DNA of 10,622 nucleotides from Verrucomicrobia subdivision 3 bacterium UBA7542. Its GTDB lineage: Bacteria > Verrucomicrobiota > Verrucomicrobiia > Limisphaerales > UBA11358. The notes under the pieces were generated by a model. That model made no database searches. It was not told the origin of the DNA and worked only from the letters and a program-made list of their open reading frames with translations. The stretch lies in contig DLMG01000019.1 in the NCBI GenBank assembly GCA_002479245.1, positions 1 to 10,622 of the forward strand. The letters are read 5' to 3'. This document shows, piece after piece, positions 1 to 6,398 of this stretch (positions are counted from its first letter, which is position 1; each line of letters opens with the position of its first letter). A program made the position numbers and the translations under genes.

Positions 1-54
1 CTGCCGGTTGCTTCCAAAAGCGGCGTGGCGCTTCGCTTCCCGCCGCAGTCCAAA

Positions 55-98
55 ATCTGTGGTTGCGGCCAAAGGCCGCGCTGGGTTCATCTGTGGTT
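55..98. repeat. Direct repeat ATCTGTGGTT flanking a GCGGCC hairpin
   Basis: The 10-mer ATCTGTGGTT occurs exactly at 55-64 and 89-98; the second copy runs into an A tract (AAAAAA, 99-104). Between them, 65-70 GCGGCC pairs with 74-79 GGCCGC around an AAA loop. Near copies of the 10-mer recur at 5702 and 5758, so this is probably an interspersed intergenic repeat. The rest of 1-250 shows no convincing gene. I see no U-tract, so terminator function is unsupported. Confidence 0.55.
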
Positions 99-189
99 AA
101 AAAAGTCCTTTCGCGGTTTTCGAGGACGAGGACGAAGAATTGTTGGTTGACACCTTGACGACGGCGGAGTCGAGTAGGCCGGCTTGGAG

Positions 190-218
190 TTGACGCGCTG
201 CTGATTGTGCGTTACCTA
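190..218 (+). promoter_or_regulatory. Possible promoter for the EF-P-like gene
   Basis: TTGACG at 190-195 is a good -35 match. The hexamer 17 nt downstream (213-218, TACCTA) is a poor -10 match. A second -35-like TTGACA lies at 147-152 without a clear partner. This is weak, purely motif-based evidence. Confidence 0.22.
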
Positions 219-250
219 GACCGCGGATTTCCGTGGTAACCTTGAAATAC

Positions 251-271
251 CCGGCCCGACGCCGGGAGGAG
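251..271 (+). promoter_or_regulatory. Hairpin touching the ribosome binding site of the EF-P-like gene
   Basis: CCGGC (251-255) can pair with GCCGG (261-265) around a 5-nt loop. The strong Shine-Dalgarno GGAGGAG occupies 265-271, 7 nt before the ATG at 279. The last base of the hairpin is the first base of the SD, so folding would sit directly against the ribosome site. The SD is one of the few obvious ones in this window and fixes the start of the gene. A regulatory role for the hairpin is inference. Confidence 0.6.
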
Positions 272-278
272 ACACACG

Positions 279-854
279 ATGCAAACAGTTCTGCCCTCAG
301 AGTTCAAACGCGGCATGGTCCTGATGCTGGACGGCGCCCCGCAGATGGTGGAGGAGTTCCACGTCAGCGGCACGGCCCAGACCAGACACAAGCTGCACGC
401 GCGGCTGCGCCATCTGAAAACCGGCCGCCTCACCGACCACACGTTCCCGGAAGGCGAGCGCCTGCCGGTTGCCGACGTGCAACACCGCCGCGTCCAGTTC
501 AGCTATCCTGACGGGCAGGATTGCGTCTTCTCCGATGTCGAATCGTTTGAGGAATTGACCCTCAGCGCCGAGCAGATCGGCGACCGCCGCTGTTTCATCA
601 AGGAAAACGAGGAGTACCGCGCCCTGCTGCTCGACGGGCGCCTGCTGGACATTGTGCTGCCGCCGAACGTGACGTTTGAGGTGGTGGATACCGCTCCGCC
701 CAGCAGCGGCGGTTCCGACGCCACGTGGAAACCCGCCCGTCTCGACGCCGGTCTGGAAATCATGGTCCCGCTGTTCATCGCCCCCGGTGAAAAAATCCAC
801 GTGGACACGACCGAGCGGAAATACGCCGGACGCGAAAACGAGGGAAAGAAGTAA
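279..854 (+). CDS. Elongation factor P-like protein (YeiP/EfpL type)
   Basis: This 191-residue protein has the three-domain EF-P layout: an N-terminal KOW-like domain (about 1-65) followed by two OB-like domains. EF-P family proteins bind between the ribosomal P and E sites and relieve stalling at proline runs. Several stretches resemble E. coli YeiP more than EF-P: R-R-V-Q-F-S-Y-x-D-G near residues 70-78, E-V-V-D-T-A-P near 134-140, and the end P-G-E-K-I-H-V-D-T-T-E-R-K-Y-A-G-R. EF-P has a modified Lys34 at the tip of domain I (context P-G-K-G) and YeiP has Arg. Here the tip reads S30-G-T-A-Q34-T-R-H-K38, so Gln appears to sit at the modified position, with Arg36 and Lys38 nearby. The start is fixed by the SD at 265-271. 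The next gene lies on the opposite strand, so this is probably monocistronic. Confidence is high for the family and moderate for the subfamily. Confidence 0.9.
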   Translation: MQTVLPSEFKRGMVLMLDGAPQMVEEFHVSGTAQTRHKLHARLRHLKTGRLTDHTFPEGERLPVADVQHRRVQFSYPDGQDCVFSDVESFEELTLSAEQIGDRRCFIKENEEYRALLLDGRLLDIVLPPNVTFEVVDTAPPSSGGSDATWKPARLDAGLEIMVPLFIAPGEKIHVDTTERKYAGRENEGKK

Positions 855-1025
855 CGGGGGGCCAATGCTCCTTCGCCTCAGCAAGACACCCAACATCAAA
901 TGTAAACATCCCGCCTGCGCTTACTACGTGCGGCAAGCCGCGGTTTCCGTCTCCTCTTCGCTCTGACGCGACGTGAAAATTCTTTATATCTTTGTGCCTT
1001 GGTTGTTCAAAATTCGGGCAGTGCC
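855..1025. other. Gene-free spacer between convergent genes
   Basis: This stretch separates the ends of the EF-P-like gene and the minus-strand membrane protein gene. I find no convincing ORF, strong hairpin or RNA gene. Composition shifts from GC-rich to AT-rich near 975, which marks the left edge of the AT-rich block containing the next gene. Confidence 0.5.
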
Positions 1026-2051
1026 TTAATTTGAATTTGTCACCATGAAAACATTTCCCCACAAGAATGTTTTATTTGTTGTGAAGAAAGCGGCGACGAT
1101 TTCATTGGTCGGTTCAGCATTTATAGCGCGGTATATGCCAGTGTGTGAGAAATTGGTTGATGGGGAAAACATCAGGTCAAAAGACAATAAAGTGACCGGC
1201 TTGACCTCTTTATTGGCGCGGACAAACATGACAACTATGTATGGGCGGCCTTGGACCCAACCCGTATTAAGTGGGGACGGAAATTCCAGTGGTCCCGATG
1301 GGAATCGGTCATTTCGATACAATGACCGCGGACACGCGGCGCACCATCCCTTGCCCGGCACATCTACATCGGTCGTATCAGGTTGCCAGTACGCATTCTT
1401 TAGGCAATTCAGGACGGGGCCACTCCACAATACTAGCTCAACATCTGATACAACCACATCTGAATCATTAACCACACTGAATTCGAGGCTCACATTAGAT
1501 GCCCCAGACCCTATTGGAACCAACAGCAGTTTTCCCGGTTTCATAAAATTGCTGGAACCAAATAAAAAATCATTCGTCAATGGAACATTCACCTTGTTGC
1601 CATCAACGGCATCAAGAATCAGTTTCAAATCTGGATGTGGTTTTGGTTTTGCCTCCGAAAACTCACTGACAGTCAAAAAAACACCCAATCCAAAGCACAG
1701 AACAAAACAAATTGGCCAAACGATCCAAGGCCGCTTCAAATAATTAAGAACAACAAATGACGCAGTCACGAATAATGTGACAATAGCCAAAAATTCAAAA
1801 TAATCTCCAACTTTAGGCCAGCCATGTTTATCAAACAAATCTTCACCAAGAATCTCAAAAATAAGAGCGACACAGGTTCCGTTAATAATCTCTTGCGCGA
1901 CAACTCGCCAACTCGGCTTGCCGGACTCGTCACCGTTCATCGTGGGGAAATTGTTATGTTGATTGTTTTTGTACTCATCTGTGGGTTGGTCATTGGGGGG
2001 ATCGTCACCGCCTTCGTTATATCCCACGGACAATGAACTGTCGTCATCCAT
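1026..2051 (-). CDS. Hypothetical two-TM membrane protein, AT-rich gene
   Basis: I do not recognise this 341-residue protein. Residues 1-45 are rich in Asp, Asn and Pro and probably disordered. Residues 51-69 are hydrophobic or amphipathic. Two likely transmembrane helices follow at about 86-105 and 109-128, separated by a short basic L-K-R-P turn. The remaining 210 residues would then lie on the same side as the N-terminus; they look like a beta-rich domain with V/L alternation (187-210) and a C-A-A-C pair at 237-240. An overlapping plus-strand reading frame (1045-1743) lacks comparable protein-like patterning and was treated as a shadow. Start: ATG at 2051, without a Shine-Dalgarno sequence but next to a palindrome (2055-2069); Met38 (ATG at 1940) also lacks one. 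Two sampled 60-base lines have 35-37% G+C against 63% in the mannosidase gene, which suggests acquisition from elsewhere. No neighbour points to a function. Confidence 0.7.
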   Translation of the reverse strand: MDDDSSLSVGYNEGGDDPPNDQPTDEYKNNQHNNFPTMNGDESGKPSWRVVAQEIINGTCVALIFEILGEDLFDKHGWPKVGDYFEFLAIVTLFVTASFVVLNYLKRPWIVWPICFVLCFGLGVFLTVSEFSEAKPKPHPDLKLILDAVDGNKVNVPLTNDFLFGSSNFMKPGKLLLVPIGSGASNVSLEFSVVNDSDVVVSDVELVLWSGPVLNCLKNAYWQPDTTDVDVPGKGWCAACPRSLYRNDRFPSGPLEFPSPLNTGWVQGRPYIVVMFVRANKEVKPVTLLSFDLMFSPSTNFSHTGIYRAINAEPTNEIVAAFFTTNKTFLWGNVFMVTNSN

Positions 2052-2054
2052 TTG

Positions 2055-2069
2055 ACATTTTCAAAATGT
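2055..2069. promoter_or_regulatory. Operator-like palindrome upstream of the membrane protein gene
   Basis: ACATTTT (2055-2061) and AAAATGT (2063-2069) form a perfect 7-bp palindrome around one central base, ending 4 nt before the ATG at 2051 on the minus strand. Its position and symmetry would suit a repressor site. AT-rich palindromes also arise by chance, so confidence is low. Confidence 0.3.
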
Positions 2070-2127
2070 GTGCAAATTTCAAATCGTTTTGGGTGCGTAA
2101 GTTAACCGGTCAAGCCCGCGTTCCTTA

Positions 2128-2226
2128 CAATCGCGGATTGCGAGTCCGAGGCTCGCCGCATCCATATGATTATGACGCTGATTTATCACTCCCCGCAGCG
2201 GAAAGCAACGCTTTCCGTATGCGGAG
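2128..2226. repeat. Cluster of inverted repeats upstream of the mannosidase
   Basis: The main hairpin has CGGAAAGC (2199-2206) pairing with GCTTTCCG (2210-2217) around AAC. An outer stem pairs CCGCA (2193-2197) with TGCGG (2220-2224). Two smaller hairpins lie upstream: CAATC/GATTG (2128-2132 and 2136-2140) and GCGAG/CTCGC (2140-2144 and 2152-2156). The rest of 2052-2311 shows no credible gene; short frames through the repeats look like by-products of the palindromes. It probably belongs to the interspersed palindromes seen throughout the window. Confidence 0.55.
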
Positions 2227-2311
2227 CAAGCGCGGCCAGCATCGCAAAGGAGTTTGATCACCGTGTTAACTGTTCCGGCTGGACGCTTTTAATCGCCGCC
2301 GCCAGTTCCGG

Positions 2312-4837
2312 TTGACCTCAAAGGCACGTACCGTAGAAACTACCGCCGTGCTGCGACACGAAATTTCAAACAACTGGACGTTCCGCGAGGCTGCCAAAGA
2401 CCAGTTCCATACCGCCCAGGTGCCGGGGTGCGTGCATATCGATCTCCTGAGAAACGGGCTGATCCCCGATCCCTTTTTCGGCACCAACGAACAGGAGCTC
2501 CAGTGGATTGGCGAGCAGGACTGGATTTATCAAACGACCTTTGATCTGCCGGCGGATTTTCTGAAACAAGCGAACGTGGAACTGGTGTTTCGAGGACTGG
2601 ATACCTACGCCTCCGTGACGCTTAACGGTTCGCCCGTCCTGACCGCGAACAACATGTTCCGCGATTGGCGAATCCCCTGCAAACCACTGCTCAAGGAAAA
2701 AGGAAATGCACTCGTCGTCCGGTTCCGCAACGTGTTCGCCGAGACGCTGCCCCAATACCAAAGCGCCCCGTACCGGTTGCATGCTTTCGGCACGAACGAC
2801 CAGGCTGACGTCAAGCTCGCGATGTATTCGCGCAAAGCGCAGTTTCATTACGGCTGGGATTGGGGACCGCGGCTCATCACGTGCGGCATCTGGCGACCGG
2901 CGCTGATCGAAGCCTGGAGCGGCCTCCGGATCAAAAGCGTCTTTGTGCAGCAGCAGAATGTCTCCGCCGCCGGGGCGGACATCATTTCCGTGATGGAGGT
3001 GTTGTCGGACGCGCCGCAGCGGGCGCGGATTTCCGTGACCATGGATTCGAGCCAGTTGAATTCGGAGGAACACCCGCTGCAGAAGGGGCTTAATCGAATC
3101 ACGGTCAAAGGGCACCTCGACCAACCCGCGTTATGGTGGACCAACGGACTTGGCAGCCACCCGCTCTACCATTACCGGGCGCAAGTCGAAGCGGGCGGGA
3201 ACACGGTTGACGAATACTCCACGAAAATCGGCGTCCGCTCCTTGGAAATTGTCCGCGACAAGGACGCGTCCGGGACTTCGCTTTATGTGCGGCTCAACGG
3301 CGTGCCGGTTTTCATGAAGGGCGCGAATTATGTCCCGCTGGATAATTTTCAGAACCGGGTGACGCGCGAACGGTATGAATCCGTCCTCCGTTCCGCCGTC
3401 GAGGCGCACATGAACATGTTGCGAGTCTGGGGCGGTGGGATTTTTGAAGAGGACACCTTCTACGAACTCTGCGATCAGCATGGCATCCTCATCTGGCACG
3501 ACCTGCAATTTGCTTGCGCCACGTACCCCACCGATGAAGCATTCCTGCAAAATGTGCGGCAGGAGATCATTGACAACGTCATCCGGCTGCGCAACCACGC
3601 CTCGATTGCGCTCTATTGCGGCAACAACGAAAACGAAGCCTGCTGGCATCTGATGTGGAAGCAGTTGTGTTCCCCGGAAATTCAGGCGCGGCATGAACGG
3701 GATATCCGGACGCTGTATTATGAAACCATTCCGCAGGCGTTGCGGGAGGTGGATACGACCCGTTACTACCATTCCTCCAGCCCGAATGCCGGGTTCAACA
3801 ACATCCCGTACGGGGAAGGCGACATTCATTATTGGGGTGTGTGGCATGGCAAGGAACCGTTCGAGAAGTATCCCGAAAACATCGCCCGCTTCGTGAGCGA
3901 GTACGGCTTTCAGTCGTATCCCGAATTGTCCACCGTGAAGAAGTTTGCGGAACCGAAAGATCGCGAGTTGCATTCCGTAGTCATGCTTTCCCACCAGCGT
4001 TGCATGGCCGACGAACGCCGGGACCGGGAATACGGAAACCGCCTGATCCAATCCTACATGGACCAGTGGTATCGCCGGCCAAAGGATTTTGAATCGTACC
4101 TTTACGTCAGCCAGGTGATGCAGGCGGACGGCGTGCGGCTCGCCATGGAAGCGCACCGGCGGGCGATGCCGTATTGCATGGGCTCACTCTACTGGCAGAT
4201 CAACGACTGCTGGCCGGTCGCTTCGTGGTCGAGCATTGATTATTTTGGCCGATGGAAGGCGCTGCATTACACCGCGCGGCGAATTTTCGCTCCGGTCATC
4301 GTCTCCGCGGTGGTTAAGGAAAACGAAGCGCTGTTTTATATCGTGTCCGACCGGCTGGAACCGATCAAGGCAACATTGGAGATCGTTGTGCTCGATTTCG
4401 GCGGAAAAGAAATCAGCCGGAGGACGCAGCCCGTCACCGTGGCTCCGAACACATCGGAGCTGCATCTGACTTTGACGAAGGCGCAACTGGCGCGCGGCCA
4501 GGACGACGCGCAGTTGGTGATCGTCTCGCGGTTGAAGGACGAAAATGGAATCATGGCCGAGGACCTGAAATATTTTCGTCTGCCAAAGGATTTGAAACTG
4601 TCCCCGCCGGAAATCGCGACGAAGATTACCCGGTCGAAAGGCGGCTGTTCCATTGAACTTTCCTGCCGGTCTTTGGCCCGGAGCGTGATGCTGGCCTGCG
4701 GTGATGATGAGGGCTTTTTCTCCGACAATCATTTTGACCTGCTGCCGGGCGAAACCAAACGGGTGGAATACAGGACTTCGCTGGATGAAGAGGGCGTGAA
4801 GCGGCAACTGAAGGCGATGAGTCTGATCGACAGTTAA
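2312..4837 (+). CDS. Beta-mannosidase, glycoside hydrolase family 2
   Basis: This 841-residue enzyme is predicted to release terminal beta-linked mannose from manno-oligosaccharides or N-glycan cores. Order: N-terminal jelly-roll/sugar-binding domain (about 15-205) with the beta-mannosidase signature F-H-Y-G-W-D-W-G-P-R-L (178-188); immunoglobulin-like domain (about 205-310); TIM-barrel (about 325-655); C-terminal beta domains. The acid/base is likely Glu440 in G-N-N-E (437-440), and the nucleophile Glu530 in S-E-Y-G-F-Q-S-Y-P (529-537). The block N-M-L-R-V-W-G-G-G-I-F-E-E (368-380) is also typical. No key residue is missing and the length is normal for the family. The start is uncertain: 2312 is TTG and codon 13 is GTG (2348), neither with a Shine-Dalgarno. 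Starting at 2348 would leave a short lead before N-W-T-F-R (21-25), as in relatives. No signal peptide is visible, so it may be cytoplasmic and act on imported oligosaccharides. Flanking genes are unrelated. Confidence 0.95.
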   Translation: MTSKARTVETTAVLRHEISNNWTFREAAKDQFHTAQVPGCVHIDLLRNGLIPDPFFGTNEQELQWIGEQDWIYQTTFDLPADFLKQANVELVFRGLDTYASVTLNGSPVLTANNMFRDWRIPCKPLLKEKGNALVVRFRNVFAETLPQYQSAPYRLHAFGTNDQADVKLAMYSRKAQFHYGWDWGPRLITCGIWRPALIEAWSGLRIKSVFVQQQNVSAAGADIISVMEVLSDAPQRARISVTMDSSQLNSEEHPLQKGLNRITVKGHLDQPALWWTNGLGSHPLYHYRAQVEAGGNTVDEYSTKIGVRSLEIVRDKDASGTSLYVRLNGVPVFMKGANYVPLDNFQNRVTRERYESVLRSAVEAHMNMLRVWGGGIFEEDTFYELCDQHGILIWHDLQFACATYPTDEAFLQNVRQEIIDNVIRLRNHASIALYCGNNENEACWHLMWKQLCSPEIQARHERDIRTLYYETIPQALREVDTTRYYHSSSPNAGFNNIPYGEGDIHYWGVWHGKEPFEKYPENIARFVSEYGFQSYPELSTVKKFAEPKDRELHSVVMLSHQRCMADERRDREYGNRLIQSYMDQWYRRPKDFESYLYVSQVMQADGVRLAMEAHRRAMPYCMGSLYWQINDCWPVASWSSIDYFGRWKALHYTARRIFAPVIVSAVVKENEALFYIVSDRLEPIKATLEIVVLDFGGKEISRRTQPVTVAPNTSELHLTLTKAQLARGQDDAQLVIVSRLKDENGIMAEDLKYFRLPKDLKLSPPEIATKITRSKGGCSIELSCRSLARSVMLACGDDEGFFSDNHFDLLPGETKRVEYRTSLDEEGVKRQLKAMSLIDS

Positions 4838-4843
4838 GCGGGG

Positions 4844-4876
4844 ACGAAGGCTGTTTCCAGTCTTTGTTCCCTTCGT
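4844..4876 (+). terminator. Weak stem-loop after the mannosidase gene
   Basis: ACGAAGG (4844-4850) can pair with CCTTCGT (4870-4876) around a 19-nt loop, starting 7 nt after the TAA and followed by TTTCCTTCT. The long loop and interrupted T-tract make it a poor intrinsic terminator. The surrounding text could instead be a decayed interspersed repeat. Confidence 0.25.
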
Positions 4877-4932
4877 TTCCTTCTGTAGAAATGGGCTGCC
4901 CGGCTTTGTGTTCCTTGCCTTCTTCCTGTCCA

Positions 4933-4945
4933 CCGAAGCCTTCGG
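4933..4945. repeat. Short inverted repeat in the 4838-5010 spacer
   Basis: CCGAA (4933-4937) and TTCGG (4941-4945) pair around GCC. The 173-nt spacer otherwise contains no gene I can support; frames crossing it on the minus strand have low-complexity charged translations typical of repeats. Confidence 0.3.
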
Positions 4946-5010
4946 CGTAGGCGGATGCGGCTGAAAATTGGGCCACGCGGAACTCCGCCCTCCGAAATCC
5001 GTGTAAAAGA

Positions 5011-5235
5011 TTACGCGGGGGAGATTTTTTTTCGCTCAGCGCTGTTTGGCTCCCGGAAATCGCTGAGCTTGCCCTTTTTGAAGGTGCCATCCGGGAGCTT
5101 CAACGTGATCTCCGGCGGCCAGCCGGCCTTGGCCTCAACCACATTTTCCACGACGCCCATGGCACGGGAAATTCGATGGACCATGGTTTCGCCGAGATAA
5201 CCCGCCCCGGTTTCCGGTACTTTGGCTTTGCTCAT
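5011..5235 (-). CDS. Small conserved-looking protein of unknown function
   Basis: This 74-residue protein begins M-S-K-A-K-V-P-E-T-G and has no signal peptide or membrane helix. A central run, R-A-M-G-V-V-E-N-V-V-E-A-K-A-G-W-P-P (25-42), looks like a helix and then a turn. It is followed by E-I-T-L-K-L-P-D-G-T-F-K-K-G-K-L-S-D-F, which looks like a beta-hairpin, and a Lys-rich tail. An ATG start at 5235 was chosen because the same frame upstream (to 5511) runs through repeats and translates as low-complexity Arg/Pro/Ser. Only a weak AAGG lies before it. Met18 is an alternative start. It lies downstream of another small gene on the same strand (5363-5626), separated by 127 nt of repeats, so co-transcription is possible. 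The function is not recognised. Confidence 0.6.
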   Translation of the reverse strand: MSKAKVPETGAGYLGETMVHRISRAMGVVENVVEAKAGWPPEITLKLPDGTFKKGKLSDFREPNSAERKKISPA

Positions 5236-5268
5236 GGCCTTGAGAGTATGCGGAAACGCAACAATATG

Positions 5269-5296
5269 TCGAGAGTCGAAGGTCGAGGGTCGAGAG
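5269..5296. repeat. Four tandem TCGARRG heptamers
   Basis: Four 7-mers lie head to tail: TCGAGAG (5269), TCGAAGG (5276), TCGAGGG (5283) and TCGAGAG (5290). All share T-C-G-A and a final G. The array lies in the spacer between the two small minus-strand genes. Confidence 0.75.
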
Positions 5297-5335
5297 CAGG
5301 CTTTCGCCCGCGCGGGACGCGGGGCGTGGCCGCGT

Positions 5336-5361
5336 GGCGTAGCTTTACGCGGCTTTACGCC
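5336..5361. repeat. Inverted and direct repeat before the small gene's stop codon
   Basis: GGCGTA (5336-5341) can pair with TACGCC (5356-5361). CTTTACGC is repeated directly at 5343-5350 and 5353-5360. The structure abuts the stop codon (5363-5365) of the 87-residue gene on the minus strand and could act as a weak 3' hairpin or be an inserted repeat. Confidence 0.4.
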
Positions 5362-5362
5362 C

Positions 5363-5626
5363 TCAACCGTTCTGCACCGCCGGAGCGGTCCCCACAACCG
5401 GGCTGGCTTCGGCAAGCCCCTTGCCCCGGCCGTGATCCATGTTGATGAATTGTTTCGTCTGGTGGATGTAAAAGACGATGTTGAATTTGCCAATCGGTTC
5501 TTTTTTCGCAACCTCGAAGGCTGCTCCGGTTGCCCCGAAGTTTTTGCCTTCGGATGCTTTTTTTGTCCAGTGGTTGTCGCTGGTTAGATATTCCAGCTTT
5601 TCGGCGTCTTCGATTAGGATGTTCAT
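5363..5626 (-). CDS. Small conserved-looking protein of unknown function
   Basis: This 87-residue protein starts M-N-I-L-I-E-D-A-E-K-L-E-Y-L and contains two conserved-looking stretches: A-F-E-V-A-K-K-E-P-I-G-K-F-N-I-V (36-51) and Q-T-K-Q-F-I-N-M-D-H-G-R-G-K-G (56-70). I have an impression of similar short hypothetical proteins in Verrucomicrobiota but cannot name a family. It has no signal peptide or TM segment and is probably a small alpha/beta cytoplasmic protein. The last 17 codons (71-87, Ala/Pro/Val-rich) overlap two small hairpins (5376-5389 and 5411-5425), so the tail may be repeat-derived. The start is ATG at 5626; a frame extension to 5665 is possible but adds unlikely sequence. No clear Shine-Dalgarno is seen. 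It lies upstream of the 74-residue gene on the same strand. Confidence 0.6.
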   Translation of the reverse strand: MNILIEDAEKLEYLTSDNHWTKKASEGKNFGATGAAFEVAKKEPIGKFNIVFYIHQTKQFINMDHGRGKGLAEASPVVGTAPAVQNG

Positions 5627-5677
5627 GAACGGGGATGTTAGCACATTCTCCCGAATCACAAGCATTCAAACTGACAA

Positions 5678-5771
5678 ATCCGTGATTTTATTTTTCACCA
5701 GATCCGTGTTTATCCGCCCGTCCTCCGCAGTAGCTCTGCTACGGAGGGTGGATGTCCATCCGTGGTTAAAA
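5678..5771. repeat. ATCCGTG motifs (three copies) in the 5627-5818 spacer
   Basis: ATCCGTG occurs at 5678, 5702 and 5758. The last copy reads ATCCGTGGTTAAAA (5758-5771) and differs by one base from the copy at 89. A 37-nt palindromic element sits between the second and third copies. I see no gene in 5627-5818. Confidence 0.5.
5715..5751. repeat. 37-nt palindromic element, copy 1
   Basis: Arms CCTCCG (5722-5727) and CGGAGG (5742-5747) enclose TAGC (5731-5734) and GCTA (5738-5741) around a TCT loop, with CAG unpaired on the left. The outer edges are CGCCCGT on the left and GTGG on the right. A related 37-nt copy lies at 9653-9689 inside the methyltransferase gene. Confidence 0.8.
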
Positions 5772-5818
5772 CGTTCCGGTCGGTTATAAATCAAACTTCC
5801 GCAGCGGTTGAAAGGTTT

Positions 5819-6232
5819 CTATTCCATTCCCACCGGCCGGCGCGAAGCCTTTTTGTCGGCGTGATGAGATTTGTCGGCGAGCATCCGGTTTTTTGCCCGC
5901 CGGCTGCGACGGCGTTTCTGGCGGCGGATTTTTTCAATCTCGGCGCGTTGCGCGGCCACGTAGCCGCGTTTCATCGCTTCAATCTTGTCCAGCAGCAGGC
6001 GGCGGGCGATGAAGCGGTTGAGTCCCTGCTGGCGGGTGGCCTGACATTTGACCTGCAACCCGGTCGGACGGTGCCGCAGCATCACGCAGGTGGAGGTTTT
6101 GTTGACGTTCTGTCCGCCGTGACCGCCGGAACGGACAAAGGTTTCCTCGATGTCGGCTTCACGCACGCCCAGCGTGGCCATGCGTTGCGTGAGTTGGGCT
6201 TCCTTTTCCGGGCTGACGGGGAATGCGCTCAT
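5819..6232 (-). CDS. Release factor-like protein with GGQ domain
   Basis: This 137-residue protein contains the catalytic domain of class I release factors without the stop-codon recognition domains. The motif [13 protein letters not shown] (36-48) carries Gly39-Gly40-Gln41, which catalyses hydrolysis of peptidyl-tRNA in the ribosomal peptidyl transferase centre. It is followed by [10 protein letters not shown] and by T-R-Q-Q-G-L-N-R. A basic tail (about 100-133, many Arg/Lys) resembles the ArfB tail that enters the empty mRNA channel. The wording is closest to the short mtRF-R (C12orf65)-like branch, so a role in rescue of stalled ribosomes is likely but inferred. The start is ATG at 6232; an upstream TTG at 6286 would add 18 residues before the natural M-S-A-F-P beginning. 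No Shine-Dalgarno is visible. It is divergent from the secreted protein gene, with 166 nt between starts. Confidence 0.88.
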   Translation of the reverse strand: MSAFPVSPEKEAQLTQRMATLGVREADIEETFVRSGGHGGQNVNKTSTCVMLRHRPTGLQVKCQATRQQGLNRFIARRLLLDKIEAMKRGYVAAQRAEIEKIRRQKRRRSRRAKNRMLADKSHHADKKASRRPVGME

Positions 6233-6340
6233 GTCGTCAACTGTAACGGGCAGACCATTTGTCCCGCAACGCGAAAGGCGACTCAACGCACGATTTCAAA
6301 CGCAAAGTTCTCGGGCTGAACTCTGCAATAAGTCTAATTT

Positions 6341-6370
6341 TTGATTGTATTTGCACGGATTATCTAATAA
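6341..6370 (+). promoter_or_regulatory. Possible promoter of the secreted beta-helix protein
   Basis: TTGATT (6341-6346) and TAATAA (6365-6370) are separated by 18 nt in an AT-rich stretch ending 28 nt before the ATG at 6399. This lies in the divergent intergenic region 6233-6398. It is motif-based only. Confidence 0.35.
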
Positions 6371-6398
6371 TTTGCCCATAATTCCAGAAAGGGTTTCC

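Noticed and set aside
55..98. CRISPR-like pair of 10-mers around a spacer
   Set aside because: Only two units, too short, and with a hairpin between them; similar motifs elsewhere are irregularly spaced.
297..899. 200-residue minus-strand frame over the EF-P-like gene
   Set aside because: It is a shadow of the gene with strong family match and a strong ribosome binding site; its translation is His/Arg-rich with no motif.
1045..1743. 232-residue plus-strand reading frame overlapping the membrane protein gene
   Set aside because: It lies antisense to a frame with clear transmembrane helices and plausible domain structure; its own translation shows no consistent hydrophobic pattern or recognisable motif.
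3131..4156. 341-residue minus-strand frame inside the mannosidase gene
   Set aside because: It is antisense to a strongly conserved GH2 catalytic domain; long antisense frames are expected in GC-rich coding DNA.
5269..5296. Iteron-type origin from the tandem heptamers
   Set aside because: There is no replication initiator gene, no AT-rich unwinding block and no DnaA boxes nearby; four heptamers alone are insufficient.
5236..5511. N-terminal extension of the 74-residue small gene
   Set aside because: The in-frame extension runs through heptamers and inverted repeats and overlaps the neighbouring small gene in another frame.
5011..5626. Toxin-antitoxin module from two adjacent small genes
   Set aside because: Size and orientation fit, but neither protein shows a known toxin or DNA-binding antitoxin motif and the spacing of 127 nt is wide for such a pair.
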